A DNA stretch of 64,000 bases from Syngnathus acus (taxonomy: Eukaryota > Chordata > Actinopteri > Syngnathiformes > Syngnathidae): positions 2,734,491 to 2,798,490 of the forward strand of contig NC_051092.1 in assembly GCF_901709675.1 (NCBI RefSeq). Direction: 5' to 3'. The translations under genes and the position numbers were made by a program. Every line of letters starts with the position of its first letter. The first letter of the stretch is position 1. The notes beneath the pieces are model-generated. The model saw nothing but the letters and a program-made list of their open reading frames with translations, was not told the origin of the DNA and did no database searches. Shown one piece after another: positions 60,721-64,000 of this stretch.

Positions 60721-62855
60721 TGAGTCCGGCGTTGGTTACTGCCCTAGTAATTTACTTTTGAATAAACCCGTGCAGAAAAATACAAAAAAAAGCACTCGTG
60801 GAATTGTCCTGTGAAGTGAGTCGAGGAAGCTAAATGGAGACGAAGACTGTCTTAAAGGATTCCGTAGAGCTGCAGAAATATTCAGTTTGGCAGAGTACAA
60901 AAAGGAATAGATGACCGTGCAGTACGGTACAAATTCACGTAAACGTACAGACAAAGTTTTGGTGAGTAATTCAGCATGGGAAAATCTACGACACATAACG
61001 CTAGAAGTTAACGATTTGCACAAAAAGAAGGCTCGTGTTACATCTTATCATGTTTCTCATTGTTTTATCACCGAACCAGTCTCCCAAAAAAAAGCAGCAC
61101 AATATTAACTTTGAAATACAGCAGTGTAGTGGGTCCAAATGTTCATCAAAAAAATTATTCCGAAATTGTATATTTGTTTTTGTATTTTGTACAAAATCCT
61201 ACTCCAAGGATACTCAAAACAAAACACAGAGTTGTTGAGTATATATTATGTTATTATTTAATAATCGATGCTGAAAGTGAAAATGAACCAGTTGTGTTTG
61301 GCCATGAGTCGGCTGCAGGTGCCACATGCACTAATAAGCTACACTAATTGATAATTCATTTGGATTTCTTGGATCGGATGAAGCTTTCCTGATCGCTTTA
61401 GTCATGGTAGTCTGCATAACCAGTGTGTGCTAATTCTTGATTTTTCTGAAACGAAATGAAGACACCTGAGAAAAAAAACGCATCGTATAAAACAGAAACC
61501 TGGAATGTTTCCAGTCATTTGCATTTCTGAGAAAATGCCCTTTTGAAAGAAGGCCAGGAAATGGCTCAGTCTAACATCTTAATGTTAAAAGCCATTATTA
61601 CATTTTTCACTTTACCCTTTTAAAGTGATTTCCAAGAAAAGCACGGATCATCAAAATCAATTGTTGCTGAGCCGATGACGAGCTCCCGTTTTAACCAAAT
61701 GTCGTTCTCTTGTCGTCGTACTGTACAATGTCCTCATTTGATTTTTTGTCGCTTTAATCCGTTCCTTTTGACCACCTCCGGGATGGATATCTTGTAGTAT
61801 TCCCGTTTATTGTTCGGGAGCACGGAGGTAGCCAAAGGCCAGGTAACTTGGATTTGACTGGTGTATTCTCTCGTCCCGCAGGACACAAGATACAAATCAA
61901 GTTCCTTTGACCCCATTGTCCTCTCCACACTTGGACTCCCCCGAAGGCAATACTCCGGTATGGACTCTTTTTCTTCCCTTTTATTTATTTATTTTCTTTA
62001 GCTCTAGCTAAAGCCATAAGGTACATACATTTCCTTGGGTAAACTCTGCAACTGCGAGACCAGCTAATGTTTTGATTACAAATGATGTTTACACATCGTG
62101 CAGGCTAAATAATCATCATTTTTGTGGAGAAATGCCCGGTTGATATTTTGGTTGCTTTTTCATTTTAATGAACTGAAATTTCTGCTCCTGATCCCACTGC
62201 AATATTTTTTTTGGGGTGTAATCGATGAACAATCTTCTGTAAGAGAATTAGCTGCAAACTAGTAAAGCCAGACACCCCAGTGGCTCATTGTACGCCGTGC
62301 GGCCGAAAGCCGCTCTTCTTGTCATCCTGACCTTTCTTCCGTTTTAATGAAATCAGACTTGGCTTCAAAATAAACAAGCCTATTTCCCTGCCCTGTTAGC
62401 CCGCAGACGCCGGTGACCTATGAACTTAATTTTCTATCCAAACATATATTCATAGGTGGCACCTTCCTCTATCCGTGATGGAAAGTGTCACAGGTGTTGA
62501 AGTCTGATTAAAAATATGATAATGTCCGTGTCCTCGCTCACAACTATTTTGACCATGCGGTGACATGAATTGGATTAAATGTAATATGAGGCGTATTTTA
62601 TGTGATGCTTTGGCTTGACTTTATAATTCTTACACTGCTGCAATCATTTAACAAGCATTCTTCAGGACGTTGAACGAAACGGTGTTTTATTCCGTCATTG
62701 GGAGGCAATGTCGTCAAACATGACCGTTAACATAGAAATCTAAAAACTGCTGCGATCTTCAGTCAACCAAGTAATCAAACGTATGACTTGGAGGTTTTTC
62801 ATATTTATGTACTTCTCTCAATTTCGAGTGACATTCTTTCATCTTGGGAATGCGT
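60721..62855. other. Noncoding DNA
   Basis: Unique, AT-leaning sequence. Overlapping open frames at 60736-61347 on both strands are not protein-like. 62260-62500 is repeat-poor. Confidence 0.5.
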
Positions 62856-62876
62856 ACCGTATTTTCCGCACTATAA

Positions 62877-63006
62877 GGCGCACCGGATTATAAGGCGCAC
62901 CTTCAATAAATGGCCAATTTTAAAACTTTGTCCATATATAAGGCGCACCGGATTATAAGGCGCACCTTCAATGAATGGCCCATTTTAAAACTTTGTCCAC
63001 ATATAA
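62877..63006. repeat. 65-bp internal tandem duplication in the palindromic MITE
   Basis: Two copies of a unit beginning GGCGCACCGGATTATAAGG start at 62877 and 62942, exactly 65 bp apart. They differ at only a few positions (for example CAATAAATGGCC versus CAATGAATGGCC). Confidence 0.88.
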
Positions 63007-63020
63007 GATAAATACATTTG

Positions 63021-63050
63021 TCCCGCGGGCCGGACTTTGGACACGCCTGC
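63021..63050 (-). mobile_element. hAT-like terminal fragment nested in the palindromic MITE
   Basis: Contains CGGGCCGGACTTTGGACACG followed by CCTG. This resembles the reverse complement of a common fish hAT end (CAGGGGTGTCCAAA..GGCCCG). The fragment is short, so homology is inference from recalled consensus. Confidence 0.5.
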
Positions 63051-63289
63051 TGTAGTGGCTCGATATTGGTCCATATATAAGGCGCACCCAATTATAAGGC
63101 GCACTGTCGGCTTTTGAGAAAATTGGAGGTTTTTAGGTGCGCCTTATAGTGCAGAAAATACGGTATATGCTAACAAACCAGGACTGAGGGAACACCAAAA
63201 ACAGATCCCACCCAAAAATCCAAATTGAACATTAAAACCCGCGGTGTGAACGCAGCCTTAGCGGCACCTGTTTTCCGTCAGTGAGACAA

Positions 63290-63690
63290 AGAGTATGGAC
63301 CTCTGCACCCCATAGCACCATCCTTACCAGCACCTTGCCCACAAAGGGTTAATTCAATCATGTCAAGGTTCCCTGCGCCGTTCCTCGCCTCTGCCATCAT
63401 ACTTTAGGCCCATTGGAGCATTTCCTCATTGATGGCACCTTTGGCTTCACAATAGAAGCTAATTTGTTAGAATCTTTCACAGGTCAGGGGCTGCTTAAAG
63501 GCGACCAGGGCGCCTCGGCCCCGGCGGAAAAATAGAGCCATCCGAGAGCCGAGGGCAAATTAAATGCCCGCTCGTTTTATGGCCGCGGACATACAAGGCA
63601 TAAATATCCATTTATTTTACTTCATTTCGGTTGGCGGGATCTTGCCATGCCATCCCTGTTAACGTAGGTTAATAGATTGATTCTACTGAC
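63290..63690. other. Candidate conserved noncoding element
   Basis: Mixed-composition DNA with GGGTTAATTCAATCATG, GGGCAAATTAAATGCCC (a near palindrome) and CATAAATATCCATTTATT. No repeat or open frame stands out. Confidence 0.25.
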
Positions 63691-64000
63691 ATGGCTCATA
63701 ATGAACAGTAAATTGTTTTATCTCTTAAGTCTTATTTGGTCGGCCAGGAAAACATACGAGGTAATATGGCTGTGGCTAAATGGAGCGTATAATAGATCTC
63801 TCCCTAAGGCATAAGGGTAGGTTGATGGCGGGGCTATGATTAATGAAAATAATAATGCTCTTGAAATAGACATTTTTCTCCCTTTTTGGCACTTTTGGCC
63901 CTTCCCACCGATGGTCATACCGATTGCTCATCCGCAACGTGATGGATTCTTAGCATTTTGATTTCTGTCCGTCGGGTTATGTTGCCTGGGAGAGGCTTGA
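63691..64000. other. Noncoding DNA at window end
   Basis: Nothing recognised. A 66-codon minus-strand frame has no domain. Confidence 0.5.

Larger units (their letters stand above)
62856..63164. mobile_element. Palindromic MITE (309 bp), ACCGTATTTTCCGC ends with internal duplication
   Basis: The left end reads ACCGTATTTTCCGCACTATA and the right end, reverse complemented, reads ACCGTATTTTCTGCACTATA, followed on both sides by AGGCGCACC. TA flanks both ends. The interior contains a 65-bp tandem duplication (62877-63006) and a segment resembling the terminus of a different hAT-type element (63021-63050). The ends closely resemble those of the 60017-60132 element, so the two may share a transposase. 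It has no coding capacity. Confidence 0.88.

Overview
The window looks like teleost (ray-finned fish) nuclear DNA. The evidence is the repeat content: a fish L2-type LINE, a tRNA-derived SINE head, an hAT-type miniature element with an 8-bp target duplication, and the palindromic ACCGTA..CGCACTATAAGGCGC element common in fish assemblies. Long CA/GT microsatellites, many C/G homopolymers and AT-rich spacers fit the same picture. Nothing suggests a prokaryote, organelle or virus. I cannot name the species.

The only convincing protein-coding sequence belongs to a mobile element. A 5'-truncated LINE of the L2/CR1 superfamily lies on the minus strand at 37896-40368. It carries an uninterrupted frame of about 752 codons, from the end of the endonuclease domain through the whole reverse transcriptase to the C-terminus. 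I recognise no host exon, tRNA, rRNA or other host RNA gene. Other long open frames (up to 177 codons) have no recognisable domain and sit in GC-rich or low-complexity DNA. The window is therefore a gene desert or the inside of a very long intron.

Layout. 1-5.8 kb: unique sequence with an AT-rich hairpin tract and a CRE/YY1-like cluster near 2.1-2.2 kb. 5.8-12 kb: microsatellites, an AT-rich block, a SINE 3' end and a CTCF-like site with a nearby octamer. 12-13.6 kb: a complete hAT-type MITE and two adjacent tandem duplications. 14-37 kb: mostly unique noncoding DNA with dispersed fish repeats, a foldback element and several stretches that read like conserved noncoding elements. 36.9-37.4 kb: a GC/CpG-rich patch. 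37.9-40.4 kb: the LINE. 40.6-56 kb: unique DNA with repeat remnants, AT-rich blocks, a tRNA-SINE head and an 81-bp tandem duplication. 56.7-57.0 kb: a repeat-like block with two estrogen-response-like palindromes. 59-63.2 kb: an AT/GT tract and two related palindromic elements, the second with a 65-bp internal duplication. The end of the window is unique sequence.

There are no genes to place in a pathway. If the DNA has a host function it is probably cis-regulatory, with the usual load of fish transposons, but that is inference and needs cross-species alignment. I found no convincing undescribed system. The most concrete signals are the precisely bounded mobile elements, the related palindromic elements, the ERE-like palindromes and the CTCF-like sites.
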